Positions 49,567 through 60,928 of a stretch of 64,000 bases of DNA are shown here, piece after piece. The stretch's first letter is position 1. Every line of letters starts with the position of its first letter. The position numbers were made by a program, and so were the translations under genes. Source of the DNA: Andrena cerasifolii (taxonomy: Eukaryota > Arthropoda > Insecta > Hymenoptera > Andrenidae); NCBI RefSeq assembly GCF_050908995.1, contig NC_135121.1, positions 7,998,001-8,062,000 on the forward strand, given 5' to 3'. The notes under the pieces were generated by a model. That model made no database searches and had not been told where the DNA came from. It saw nothing but the letters and a program-made list of their open reading frames with translations.

Positions 49567-51545
49567 ATGAAGAGGCCGAACGTGAGGACTCTGGCGCTGG
49601 TTGTGTGCACGTTCACGTACTTGCTGGTCGGGGCGGCTGTGTTCGACGCCTTCGAGTCGGACACGGAGAGGAAGCGTTGGGAATTCCTCTCCGGTGAGTA
49701 TCCCGCAATTCGGTATTGGCGGAATCCTCGCGAATTCTGCGCCGCGCCGAGTACTTATTCACCCGTGATTATTTCGCCAGAGATTCGCCGTAACATGATG
49801 AAGAAGTACAACATCACGCAGGAGGATTACAGAATGCTGGAGATCGTTATAATAGAGAACAAGCCGCACAAGGCGGGCCCACAGTGGAAATTCGCGGGTG
49901 CCTTCTATTTCTCCACGCTCGTGCTTGCTATGATCGGTGAGTCAGGTTTTTGATATCGTTTCAGAACATTTTGAAACAGTCAGCTTCGGGAAATGCATCG
50001 TGAATAGGGTAGTGATTTCCAACCTGTGGCTCGTGAAGTGATTTCTGTAGGCTCGCCACGATTTTTTTTTTAATATTATTCAGTTTGAATTATATTCTGA
50101 AATATCTATTGTTAATGTGTGTTCTTCACTTTAATAAATTTACCTCACCTTATATGGGGAAAAAGGTCGCAGGTTAATTGGATATTTTATAAGGGGATCG
50201 CGACACAAACAAATTTGGGAAACACTGATACAGGGTAACTGAAAATACTTCCTTGACCTTTTCCCGCTAATTTCTCTCGACGTTCGCAGGCTACGGACAC
50301 TCGACGCCAGTCACCATAGGCGGGAAAGCTTTCTGCATGGTGTACGCCATGGTTGGCATCCCTCTGGGCCTGGTGATGTTCCAGAGCATCGGCGAACGTT
50401 TGAACAAGTTCGCCTCTGTGGTGATCAAGCGAGCAAAAACGTATCTACGATGCCTGAAAACAGAGGCGACGGAGTTGAATCTGATGTTCGCGACCGGTTT
50501 GCTTTCGAGTATAATCATCACCACTGGAGCAGCGGTGTTCTCGCGTTACGAGGGGTGGAGCTACTTCGATAGCTTCTACTACTGCTTCGTCACATTGACT
50601 ACTATCGGCTTCGGCGATTACGTCGCTCTTCAGGTAAATACCACCCGACAAATATCCAATTATATCACACTCGATCTGTTTCGGCAAAATCATCTCTCAC
50701 TCTCTCTCTATTTCTATCCCTCTTTCTTTCCACATCAGCCGAAAGAAACCTGGATCAGCTGATGAACCTTGTATTTACTTTTCGCGATCACATATACAAA
50801 CATACTGTTCCTCATTTACACTCACATATACACTCTCGCTCTCGTGACCGACGCGAGCGCTCGGTTATACACATCAGTAGTCTCTCGAGCTGATAAACAC
50901 CTTTGTATCATCTCAATCATTAATTCCCTCATTCGCAATAAACTGCACTATTCTCAACATATTTTGAGTTACCTCTGTACACGATCAATCTTTCCACCGA
51001 AAAATGTTACAGAACGACCATGCACTTTCCAATAAACCAGGATACGTGGCCTTAAGTCTGGTGTTCATCCTATTCGGTCTGGCCGTCGTCGCTGCCAGCA
51101 TAAACTTGCTCGTACTCCGTTTCATGACGATGTACGTACTCGTTTCCCCAATTGTTAATTCAAGGGATCTTATAAAAATGGTCGGAACACGAGAAGAAAT
51201 ATTTTCTCAGACTTCACCCTGTTGCATAATATAGTAGAATTTCCTGGCTTCCGTTAATCGCTGGTTTCTTCGGTAAACAGGAACACGGGGGACGCACGCC
51301 GCGACGACAACGAGCTGGTAGTTGTTCCTCACCATGTTCCAGTGCTGGATGGGCAAGTAATCGCGGTGAATGGGCGGCTGCTGGGCGGCCACGTGCCGAT
51401 AATTCACGACATGGACGACTGCGTGAAGGTGTGCTTTTGCACGTGTCTGCGGCCGGCAAATTCGGAGCACTTGGACCAGGGGTACCAAGGCTACAGGTCT
51501 CCATCGGCCTCTGCCAGCCTCCGCAAGAAGCGCGCATCCGTCTGA
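49567..51545 (+). CDS. Task: TASK-type two-pore-domain potassium channel (KCNK3/9, insect Task6/Task7 group)
   Basis: Plasma-membrane leak K+ channel that sets resting potential. Exons 49567-49693, 49781-49936, 50290-50633, 51013-51131 and 51281-51545 join in frame to 336 aa with consensus GT-AG sites. The start MKRPNVRTLALVVCTFTYLL is the TASK N-terminus and first membrane helix. Pore 1 has filter GYG followed by His, the position of the external pH sensor in vertebrate TASK channels. Pore 2 is TTIGFGDY. After the last helix comes VLRFMT, the TASK motif tied to anaesthetic and receptor modulation. The last residues, KKRASV, resemble the terminal RRxSV 14-3-3/COPI site of TASK-1/3. The C-terminal tail is short (about 90 residues). 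Intron 2 (49937-50289) holds a MITE. It lies in tandem with, and 3 kb upstream of, an HCN-like gene. Complete; family assignment firm, orthology to Task6 versus Task7 not settled. Confidence 0.93.
50010..50227. mobile_element. hAT-like MITE in TASK intron 2
   Basis: The left end TAGTGATTTCCAACCTGTGG and the reverse complement of the right end, CAGTGTTTCCCAAATTTG, are typical of hAT-type ends. The segment CGCGATCCCC appears inverted near the right end. The candidate 8-bp duplications match at only about 5 of 8 positions, so the target site is not proven. Confidence 0.6.
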
Positions 51546-52517
51546 TGGAAGGAGTTCCGTCGTCGCAGTTTACGCCGTCGACTATCGAGGGCAGACAGCC
51601 GGGAGCTGCTCGGTATCGACGTGTAAAATCAACTCGAATCGAGAGTGCCACGGGTCTACTTTCACGCGAAGACAGAAGAACAGGAAGAAAAGGTTCTGTG
51701 GGTGTTTCACGGGATGGTATCCGCAACTGTGTTCTTAGGATCTACCTTAAGGCGTTCAAGGACACGTTCGAAGACGCGTTCGTTGATTTTTGAAGACGTA
51801 TTTTGATGGGCCCCACACCTCGGACTGACAATTCTAGGGTAGCAGTTCACGAATTACTCGATCCATGTTGTATTATACCGATTGGATAGGCGTAGAACCA
51901 GGAGACGATTTGTAGACGATTTTCTAACGATTTCGTACGTTTCGTATCGTTCCGAGGTACCGGTTGTTCTCCACGCAAGTCGCTGAACTTCGAGCGAATT
52001 TAGAGCGGGACAGTCATGTTCACTGAACTTTGGATTCCAGACGTGCTACCGAAGTTCGTGCCGTATCGGCGTTCCTCCGCGAATCGGGGATTACATTCGT
52101 CGCTTAGAGGGGTTAGCTTTGCTTTCGACTTTGAAAGAGTAACATTTCTCCCACGGTGAAACGTTGGAAGAAATGGTGCACTCGATTTGGTGGTAGAGTG
52201 TTAAAAATAATTATGAAAAGACATTTAACTATGTACCTCTCACATTTGGTAGCAAAAATCTAATTGAGTTTGTGATGTATTGTCCGACCGTAGGGGAAAT
52301 TCAACTCGTACGATTTTAACGTGACACGCTATAAAATGAAGCAACCCTCATAAGAGACAAATGAATCTCGCTCCACGATAGTCGAAGCAACGGAAATTGT
52401 CAAGATCTGGATTTGCCCGAGATCGAGAGCATCTCGTTAACCACCTTTTATATTTATATGAATGTATGCGACAGAAAAATACCCTGACCTCGATTGTAAA
52501 ATTTATATGTATATCAA

Positions 52518-52553
<36 letters not shown>

Positions 52554-53142
52554 TTGATGTTTGTACCAGTAGACGTAACACGAAAGTCACCGTATCGCCA
52601 CGAAAAATTTATGTAATCGTTGATCGGCGAAGGAAATCGATCTTAGGGGGTCGTGCAATTTTGTAGTCACGGGAAGGTGGATCGTAGGTGGATCTGCACG
52701 ATTTCCTTGCACGTTTTACGCGTCATTGATCCATCTGATTATAAATTAAGCAGATTATACGAATTTTCTTGTAATCGCGACGCAAGCAACGAAGACACAC
52801 GCTTGAGCGTCGTATTTTTTTAATCGAGTAGAGGATATACTAAACGACAAACAGGAATATCTGGCAAGACTGATAGTTGATGTTAAATTAACCAGGTAGT
52901 TATTTTTTTAACGGAGACGATTTCCTAGGTGCGCCTTCCAACTTTCCACTTGTAAATCAGCTGCATTAAGTTTCTTTCTTGTTCCCGATACTGAAATATA
53001 TAATATAGGATCGAATGCTTGTTCCTAATCAGAAACCTTGTTTTTAACCAGATCAACATGTTCAGCAAACTTGTAAAGTCGGGAGCAGTAACTGAATGGT
53101 TCCTAGATACATTCGATCTCCAAGTTGAATTACTAATGAAAG
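51546..53142. other. TASK 3' region
   Basis: Presumed 3' UTR and intergenic DNA after the stop codon at 51543-51545. No clear AATAAA was found close by. A (TA)n hairpin lies at 52514-52558. Confidence 0.4.
52514..52558. repeat. (TA)n run inside a perfect short palindrome
   Basis: ATCAAATTG, then a pure TA run of about 27 bases, then CAATTTGAT. The whole forms a self-complementary hairpin. Confidence 0.85.
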
Positions 53143-53689
53143 AAAGAGTGACCCAAAAAATAGTCTCTTTTTAGTTCCGCGATTTTTGGAACTGAATTTT
53201 ATGCGAAACGATACCTTATGATGAGGCATCAATCGCGAAATTTTCAAGTTGAGGTGACAATTAGTTTCTGAGATATGGGAGGTTATAAAAGTGAAAATTC
53301 GTAAGTCCGATAATTTAAACAATTATTTCCAGGGGTTTTGCTGATTGTCAACAACGAATTTGAACTTAGATTTTCAAAATTCATACTGGCCGTTTCAAAA
53401 TGGTGAACGATATATTTAAAAAAAACACCCACTACACAGACATTTATATTTCTTGATTTTGATTTTTTTTCGTGAATTTTGAAAATCTAAGTTCAAATTA
53501 TATAGGTTGACGCGTTAACGAATTTCCACTTCGTTGACCTTCCATATCTCAGAAACTAATTGTCACCTCAACTCGAAAATTTCTTGCGATTGATGTCTCA
53601 TCATAAGGTATCATTTGGCACGAAATTCCGTTCCAAAATTGTGGAATCAAAAAGAGGCTAAAAAAGGCTTCATTTTTGGGTCACACTTT
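53143..53689. mobile_element. Palindromic MITE (AAAGAGTGACCC), copy 2
   Basis: A 547-bp foldback relative of 33124-33778. Ends are AAAGAGTGACCCAAAAAAT and its near-inverse ending GGGTCACACTTT. It is shorter than copy 1 because part of one arm is missing. Non-coding. Confidence 0.8.
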
Positions 53690-54539
53690 GCTGTTTTAGA
53701 ACTTTCGATAGCCTGAGGGTCTCAAACATTGAACATAGAAAATAGAGTTTTGAGGCTTCCTATCCTTCAGTAGTACCGAGTCTTCATTTATCCTGGCGTC
53801 GACTGTAACTCTATAAAAAATACCGAAAATGTCAGACAAGCCATGTCCTTCAGACATTTTAATTTTTTTATTAGCTGAAAAGCTTCAAGGCGCATTGGAC
53901 AACGAAACCAGTTGGACGGCTAAGGCACGAGTTTCGTTCCTTTTTCTTTCCATTGTTCCAGCTCAAAGTCGCCAGTACCAATACGCTTCTGTACCCCGGC
54001 GAAATTTTGATTCGTCAATTACAGCATCACTGATCCATGCAGCCAACACACGCACAAATCGTCACGCTCGTTCCCCGTAATTGCAGCGAACCACGCATCG
54101 CCATCGTACACCATCATATGCACTGTGAATAAATAGGATGCACCCTCGTTTGTATACATGTATCTTAGTTCATAGAATGATCGTTCATTGTGTTACAATG
54201 ACGGGACGCGGTTGGGTATATTTTTTATCGTCGAAAGATTTTTAATAAACGACAGTTCACTACCCTGTGCTTTACGTTCGTCCCTCCTCCGTTCATTCTT
54301 CCCAATGTTCATGCCGTTCCGGGATTCGCCAACTTCAGACCGTGATGGAAAAGCCGAAGCTAATAATCTCAATTCCAATTAAAAGCAACAGGGGAAAAGG
54401 AAATAAATATATACTGAAATTGATAAACGAATATCATTTAGCGCCCTTCATCTGAATTCCTCAAAGGGTCCAGTGACTGGAAACCAGAGATTCAACCCAA
54501 CGAGTAAAGGTTAAAAGAAGCAAGCAGAGAGTTTTGAAA
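53690..54539. other. Region upstream of the HCN-like gene
   Basis: No exon was recognised. Presumed promoter and 5' UTR of the gene starting at 54540; no convincing core promoter seen. Confidence 0.35.
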
Positions 54540-56773
54540 ATGAAGGAACACGCTTGTACATTACCAACGAACGGGGAAAGCTTCGATTTCAGTGGCAACG
54601 CGACGAACTCGAAGAATTTAATATTCAAGCAAGCGTGGATGAACGTCTGCAGGATCGGCGAAAATACTCCGCGGACGAAAATGTATCTCGCCAGCATGGC
54701 AGCTGTGTCTGCTGAAAGAAGAAGGCACGCCGCCCTTCCACATTGGTGGATCGTACACCCCTTCAGTCACTCGAGGTACCAGACCGCTGTTTATGGATCG
54801 ATTCCCGAGTAAATAGGGGTTCGTTCTGTTTAAGAACATCTTCAGGTTCCTCTGGGATGTAACGATGACGGTGGTGCTGCTGATTGCCTTTCTGACGATA
54901 CCCTTTGTAATTTGCTTCGTCGTGATGTGCCACGACGCCATCTACTTGGACAGAGTGAACCCTTTAATTTACGCGTTCTGCTGGGTGGACATTGTTTGCA
55001 ACTGCATCACTGGGTACGACGAGAAGAAACGCACGCGGGTCGTATTGGAACCGTCGAAGATATTAAAGTACCTCGTATTTTATCACCACGGATTTTTTCT
55101 GTTATCTACCTTTACCCGCCTCGTTATTTTCGCGCAATTCTTCGCTCAGCCAGTACCTCAAGACTCTCCTTATTCCGGATATCCTTTCCTCCTTGCCATG
55201 GGATCACATAACGCTGCCGTGGCGGCGGCTACCAGGGCGAAACTCCAGCCGCCTGATCGTTTTAATAAATCTTCTGCCCCTCCTGAAGCTCTCTCGTTAC
55301 GGCCACGCCAACTTGCAGATTTTGGAAATGTTCACGGTAAAACGATGCTTACGGTTGTCGAAGCTTGCCGCTTTAACGTCAGTAGACTTCATCCTGACGC
55401 TTTGCGCATGATATTTCAGTACTTCAAGGTGCTGCATTTCTATTACGAAATGGTCACCACCCTCATGCTGGCCTTTTACATCATGTTCTGGTTCAGCTGC
55501 CTGTGCTACTTAATTCCTATCATGGTTCTCCAGTTCACTAACTCCCTGCCCGAAGTAATCGATCGAACTATCGCCGAGGCAGTGACGCTAACGAAACCTT
55601 AGCACGCGAAGGAGTAGAAAAGGTTGTTGAACCCTGCGTTCCATTCGCAGGATTGCCACGAGTGCTGGATAACTGACTTGGATGATAACACAATAGCCGG
55701 CAGGTTCCGGAACGCGCTGTTCATCGTCGTGGAGCAGCTCTCGGCTACCGGTTACGGGCTGTTCGTGCCGGGAACAGACGGCCACACAATACTCAGCTGC
55801 ATTCTGATGATAACAGGCAGATTTATCGAGTGTTACATCCTAGGTGAACCTTTCGCCCAATCCAGCTACCAAATACCTCTCTGAATATCATCCAGCGGAG
55901 GTAATCATCTTCCCATTCACCTCGTTTCAGTGATGCTTATCCAGATAAAGGCTGGCAGAAAATCGTCGAAGTCCAAGTTCCAGGAGATCGTTAACCAAGT
56001 GGCGGCTTACACGAGGCAAAAGCAGCTTCCAGCGCATATGAAGAAACGCCTCCTGGCTTACTATCATTACCGTTTCCGGAACAGCTACTTCCGCGAGAAA
56101 TTGATCCTGTCCGCTTTGTCAGGTACAGGACCTCCGTTCAATCTCTCTAACTGTTCCACTTAATGTGTTGCTCGTGCATCAGAGCAACTGCGCGAAGAGA
56201 TCGCGCTCCAGTCGAGCCACCGTTTGGTCGAGAACGTGCCGATCTTCAAAGCTTTGCCGAAGAACATCCTACGGTCGATCATTAAGAACCTGAGGTTCGA
56301 GCTGTACTTGCCAAACGACGTGATAGTGAAAGCTGGGGCCCAGGGTGACTGCATGTTCTTTCTGTCCGCTGGGACCGTCGCTGTGTTGACGCCCACTGGA
56401 AAGGAGGTAATTTCTTCTCCTCGTTTAGACGTGGTTCTGGATAGAGTCTTCAGGTAATATCAACGTGCAATCGTTTGGAATTCAACAGATCTGCCATTTG
56501 GACGACGGTGCACATTTCGGCGAAGTGGCGCTCTTAGTTCCCGACCAGAGGAGGGTGGCGAGCGTGATCGCGATCGAGGTCTGCGAGGTGTATCGCCTCG
56601 ATCGTAGGGATTTTCGCAAGTGCATCGCTGTGCACACGGAGCTGTTCGCTAAGATCGAGAGGATCGCGACGGAGAGGGTCGAGAGAGCGGTGGTCATCGA
56701 GAAACAACACCAACGATACCTGATGCGCAGCTCCGAGAGCATCGACGCGTCTAAAAGATCGAGGAGGGCTTGA
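54540..56773 (+). CDS. HCN/CNG-family cyclic-nucleotide-binding cation channel, HCN-like
   Basis: Eight exons join in frame to 557 aa: 54540-54775, 54846-55067, 55150-55336, 55420-55554, 55651-55843, 55931-56122, 56183-56406 and 56489-56773. The order matches HCN channels: N-terminal segment with HWWIVHPFSHSRFLWD before S1, S1-S3 (QYLKTLLIPDILSSLPWD), S4, S5, a pore helix with filter ATGYG, S6, C-linker (QKQLPAHMKKRLLAYYHYRF, then LREEI) and a cyclic-nucleotide-binding fold (FGEVALLVPDQRRVASV). The phosphate-binding Arg is present as RRVAS, where HCN has RRTAS. S4 (SRLIVLINLLPLLKLSR) has far fewer spaced Arg/Lys than HCN1-4. At 557 aa it is shorter than vertebrate HCNs because both termini are brief. 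Predicted plasma-membrane cation channel; ion selectivity and gating are not readable from sequence. Not obviously the conserved insect Ih gene; probably a separate HCN-like paralogue. Confidence 0.87.
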
Positions 56774-56914
56774 TCGATGGTGAAAGATCCTGAAATTCGC
56801 CGGTGTGTTGTAAAGACAAGTTTCAACATTATTTTCAGTGATAATAGTAGAAGATAGTGAATCGTTAATTATTGGTAATAAGGGGATACAGTGCTTTGTT
56901 AATTTTCACATTGA

Positions 56915-56920
56915 AATAAA
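56915..56920 (+). other. Polyadenylation signal of the HCN-like gene
   Basis: AATAAA about 140 bases after the stop codon at 56771-56773, in AT-rich DNA. Confidence 0.75.
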
Positions 56921-59900
56921 GGTTTGAAGAATGATATAAAGGCTTGTGAAGCAGACTTCTTCAAGTAACGGTAACAGTGGAATTTCTTTGATATAAAAAA
57001 TATGCCAAATTTTAGGACACCACCGAGTCTTCCTCAAAGAATAATCATGCTGATTGTTTAACCGTATATTTAAGGATCTTATATATTATTATTGTCCATA
57101 CATTGTTTGTATAGTGGCATTCCTTTACGTCTACCTTTATTTTATAATTATATATATATATATATATTATATTAATCGTCACCTAGGATACTTACAGTTA
57201 CAAATACACTCACTAAAATCTTTAGCACTGTCGCGATGAGCTATGCACGTATAGAATAATACACTGGAGACACGAATAAGTGATTAACTTTTCTTTTTGT
57301 TTTTTCCATTTTTTTTTTTTTGGCAATTCTCCTTCTCGTGAAACGCTTAACCCTTCGCCCGTGTCCGTAGCGATGATCGCGAACGTGATCGACTCCCAGA
57401 ACGTTTCTAAAATGCTAGACAGGATGCTCGGGGGATCGAAGAAGCGTCGAACTGAAAGAATCCCGGGAAACTCTCTGTCTGTACGCGAGGTGTGTTCCAT
57501 GTTCTTGTGAGATCTTACCCTACGATAATGAAATGGGACTGAATGCTTCGAAATCCTTTTCCCCAACTCTGCGATACTTCTGTGACCGAGCCGAAGGCCG
57601 ACCTACGTACTTCCAAAGGCTGAAGAAACAAAGTGGCGATGGTACACGGAATCTGAACATTCGTCTTTACACTTCTAGCTGATTTAAACCTGGAATTCCT
57701 ACACTAATCAACTTCGCTAAGTATTCTGTAGCAACTGGGACATCTGAAGAGCTTTCCTACGCTATGGGACTCTATATTTATATTACAAAGTGAATGCTGT
57801 ATCAACAATCTCTCCGCTACTATTAGGCAACTATTCTGCTATCAGGATATGGTTATTAGAGCCCGTTGAGTACTCCGATGACATTAACCAAGTATTTCAG
57901 ATACTATTGCACAGACTCCGTTCGCTTCTAACAATTTGAAACGTCGAGTACTCGACCAGCTCTACCCCACGATCTGACGATTCAAAGTTATCCTGTCTTA
58001 TAAGTAGAACAGATTCCCGGAAGGCGTTGACTAAAACTATCGAACGACCCTGTCACGATCACTTCTACAGACGCTGGAGTCTCTACGAGGAGCTTCGTTG
58101 CCCCATAAGATATGTCGTCTTTAACGAGTATATAGGTGATAGTGAGAATTATATACATCTCTAGTGTAACAGTATGTGAATGGTAGGGCATTGTACAAGA
58201 CTTAAATCACACGGTAGAAATATAAATTATTTACTATACGAACAAGGGTTGGGGCGGAGGGGGGGGTGGGGTGGATCTACTGAAATGACGTTCACTGCGC
58301 GTACCTTGCGTTCCGTTAAAATCGATTCCCCGTCCACCTACGGTGGATCTATTCCATCTACGTCCGATATGCGATCAGTAGGATATCTATGACTCGTAAA
58401 CTATACTGAAACTAATTTATACATTCGCTAGATAGTCGTCGTGTCGCTACGTTACAACATATCCGTCACAATCGTGTAATATCTAGTTTGGTCAGATCTA
58501 GAGGAGCACGGAGGAGAAGAGTACTCAATATGTATTTATCTATTCTTCTGTCCCGTTGGCCCGATTCCTCCGAGTGAATTGGGGAAGTCAATTGCACCCC
58601 CGAGAAAGTATCGCTGGAGTGGCAATGTTTAATTTCTTCCACGATACGCGTTCGTTTCTGATGCAGCTACGAGATTGTCTTAATGTTGAAATTTGGTCGA
58701 AGGCATAAGTGCGAAGCTTCTTCGCTTGGCGTATCGTCTGAATTGTTCAGTCCGAAGCTTTCGGTAAAATTGTGTCCGCCAACGGTGAGAAAGGGGGAAG
58801 GTGTAGGAAAGACGTCGAATCGGAGGAATTGGTTCGGTGTGATCATCTAAAATCGAAACGTCGATGCTGCGTTGGTTTCTCGAACCGCGACTGAACATCT
58901 CGAGAGGACTTGTTCGTTCTGATCGTTCACTACGCTGTATTTACACTAATCGGTGTCCGTATGCAAATTTATATTTAGCACTCTTTCCCCGACACTTTCG
59001 AAGGGCATCTAATAAGGCACTGTCATTTTACTGTGACTGAAACGATAAGGTGAAAGAAGAGCGTCCTTCCCTACGGTTCCGTGGATATTCCATCGACTCG
59101 GATCGATTAAGTAAAACTTACGTCTACGATATACATTATATAAATGCTTTTGGTACCTTTCCCTTCGGAATCCTGATATGCTACGAGCTACTAATATTCC
59201 TGTGGCGTTTGGGTTCAAGAGTCCACGTTACCTGGTCGCTCCTTCGTGCATAAACGCTTCAATTCGAATTGAAAATTCATTTAGGAATGATGGCGCTCTC
59301 AAACAGAATCTTGACTAACCAGAATCAGAAATGGAGGCATTAGAAATCGTTCGGATTCAAATTCCACGTGACGAAGTAGAAAAATTCCAAGTCCAAGGTG
59401 TCGATTACATTCCAAAGTTTACAATTTACCTTGAATTCTACCTTGAGAATTCGACGATCCGGGGCGACATGAACTCGAATCCCCCAACACCAAAAGCTCA
59501 CGACAGATGACACGGTATACATAGTAACGGTACGTAGTTAACATTACGATTAAAATGTTCAGGAACAAATATATAAATGCAACGCGTTAATATGCCCATG
59601 TGACGCGGTTTCAGCGCCGCAACAGATCGTACGGCACAATCGTGCAAAGATGCAACGAAACCTCTGCAAAAACTCGACAGCCGAAATTCAAGGATTAAAA
59701 GCCTGGGCTGTTAACGCCTCTCACTTAATTCCCCAATGCACGCGGGCTCCACGAACGAAGCCAACGATCGCTCCCCGATGTTGCACCTTTGCGACGTTCG
59801 ATCGCCCCTAAGATTATTATCGTTCAATCGTGATCGAGGACTATTTGGCGGCGGTGCACTTGGCGATACGTCCGGATATCGATAATGAATAAGTAATAAC

Positions 59901-60928
59901 AGTATCATAGAGTATATAAATGGCATACAGCGTTAATAAACTATTCATATTGTACAACATAACGTGCGTATATGCTTCATACAAATAGGTACAAGTCTCC
60001 TGCCTCTGTTCGTTCGATCGCGCGACGCGACGGCCGTTAGGTAAGAAAAAGATGCGACGCTCCCACCTCGGAGTTCTATGCCACAAGAGAAACGAGGGTA
60101 ACAAGCGGGCCCGTGAGATTTCCAGTGGCGTTTTTTGCTCCCCTAACATTTACATTCCGCGAGACTTGCATTGGTGGCTCGTATCCCGAGGCACGAGACA
60201 GATTGGTCGCGTATTCTCGGTGCGCCGCGACTGCGTTTCCAGGATCTCGCGATGATCCCTCGTCGAAGGTACGAAACGCAGATGAAACGCCAAGCATTCT
60301 GGCAATCCTTGACTACCGTTAGAAAACAGAAACAATGTGAACGCGACATAGACATCGATAACCCTTTAAGTCTTCTACCACGTCGCAGAGTTTGAAACGC
60401 AGTCGCAGGTGCCGGACACCAGAAACGGTCAACGTTGCATACGAAGAAAAGGAAGCCGGGAAAGGGGAGAATATAAAATCGGAGTACCTTCCGAGGTCCC
60501 TCGCGTCTCCCAAGAACAGTGATTAACCCGCCTAATATGGCTTCGACCGACTAGGATCCAGCGTCAGATCGTATATACATGGATGACGACGTCCGATAGA
60601 AGCAGCGACGAAACGTGGACAGCTTGCTTCCGTTTCCTCCTGATTCGCCGCGCATTTCTGCGTCTCTGCGTCTCTCTCGCTGTTGCTTAATATATTAAGA
60701 TACCTATGTATAGACGTTCTAAGGCTTTGGCAGTGAATTAAGGTCGATTATACGCAGCACCCCCCGAGACGCAGGTGTTCACTCGACGTCTCCATCCTCT
60801 GTTCCTCTGTCGTCGTTCCCTTCGCGTCTGCCCTTGATTTAGTGGATGTTTTCGCCCGATCGTGATCGCTGCTCGTCACCGTCGGCGTGTCAGCCACGCC
60901 GCGAGCACCGAACCCTCCATTCGGGGTG
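56921..60928. other. Intergenic DNA and probable papilin 3' UTR
   Basis: No coding exon was recognised on either strand. The part next to 60928 must contain the 3' UTR of papilin on the minus strand, but I could not fix its end. A (TA)n run lies near 57149-57167. Confidence 0.45.

Noticed and set aside
54865..55602. Single 245-codon frame as one exon of the channel
   Set aside because: It reads through two introns by chance. The segment YLVFYHHGFF and what follows does not match HCN S3-S4, whereas splicing to 55150 restores QYLKTLLIPDILSSLPWD.
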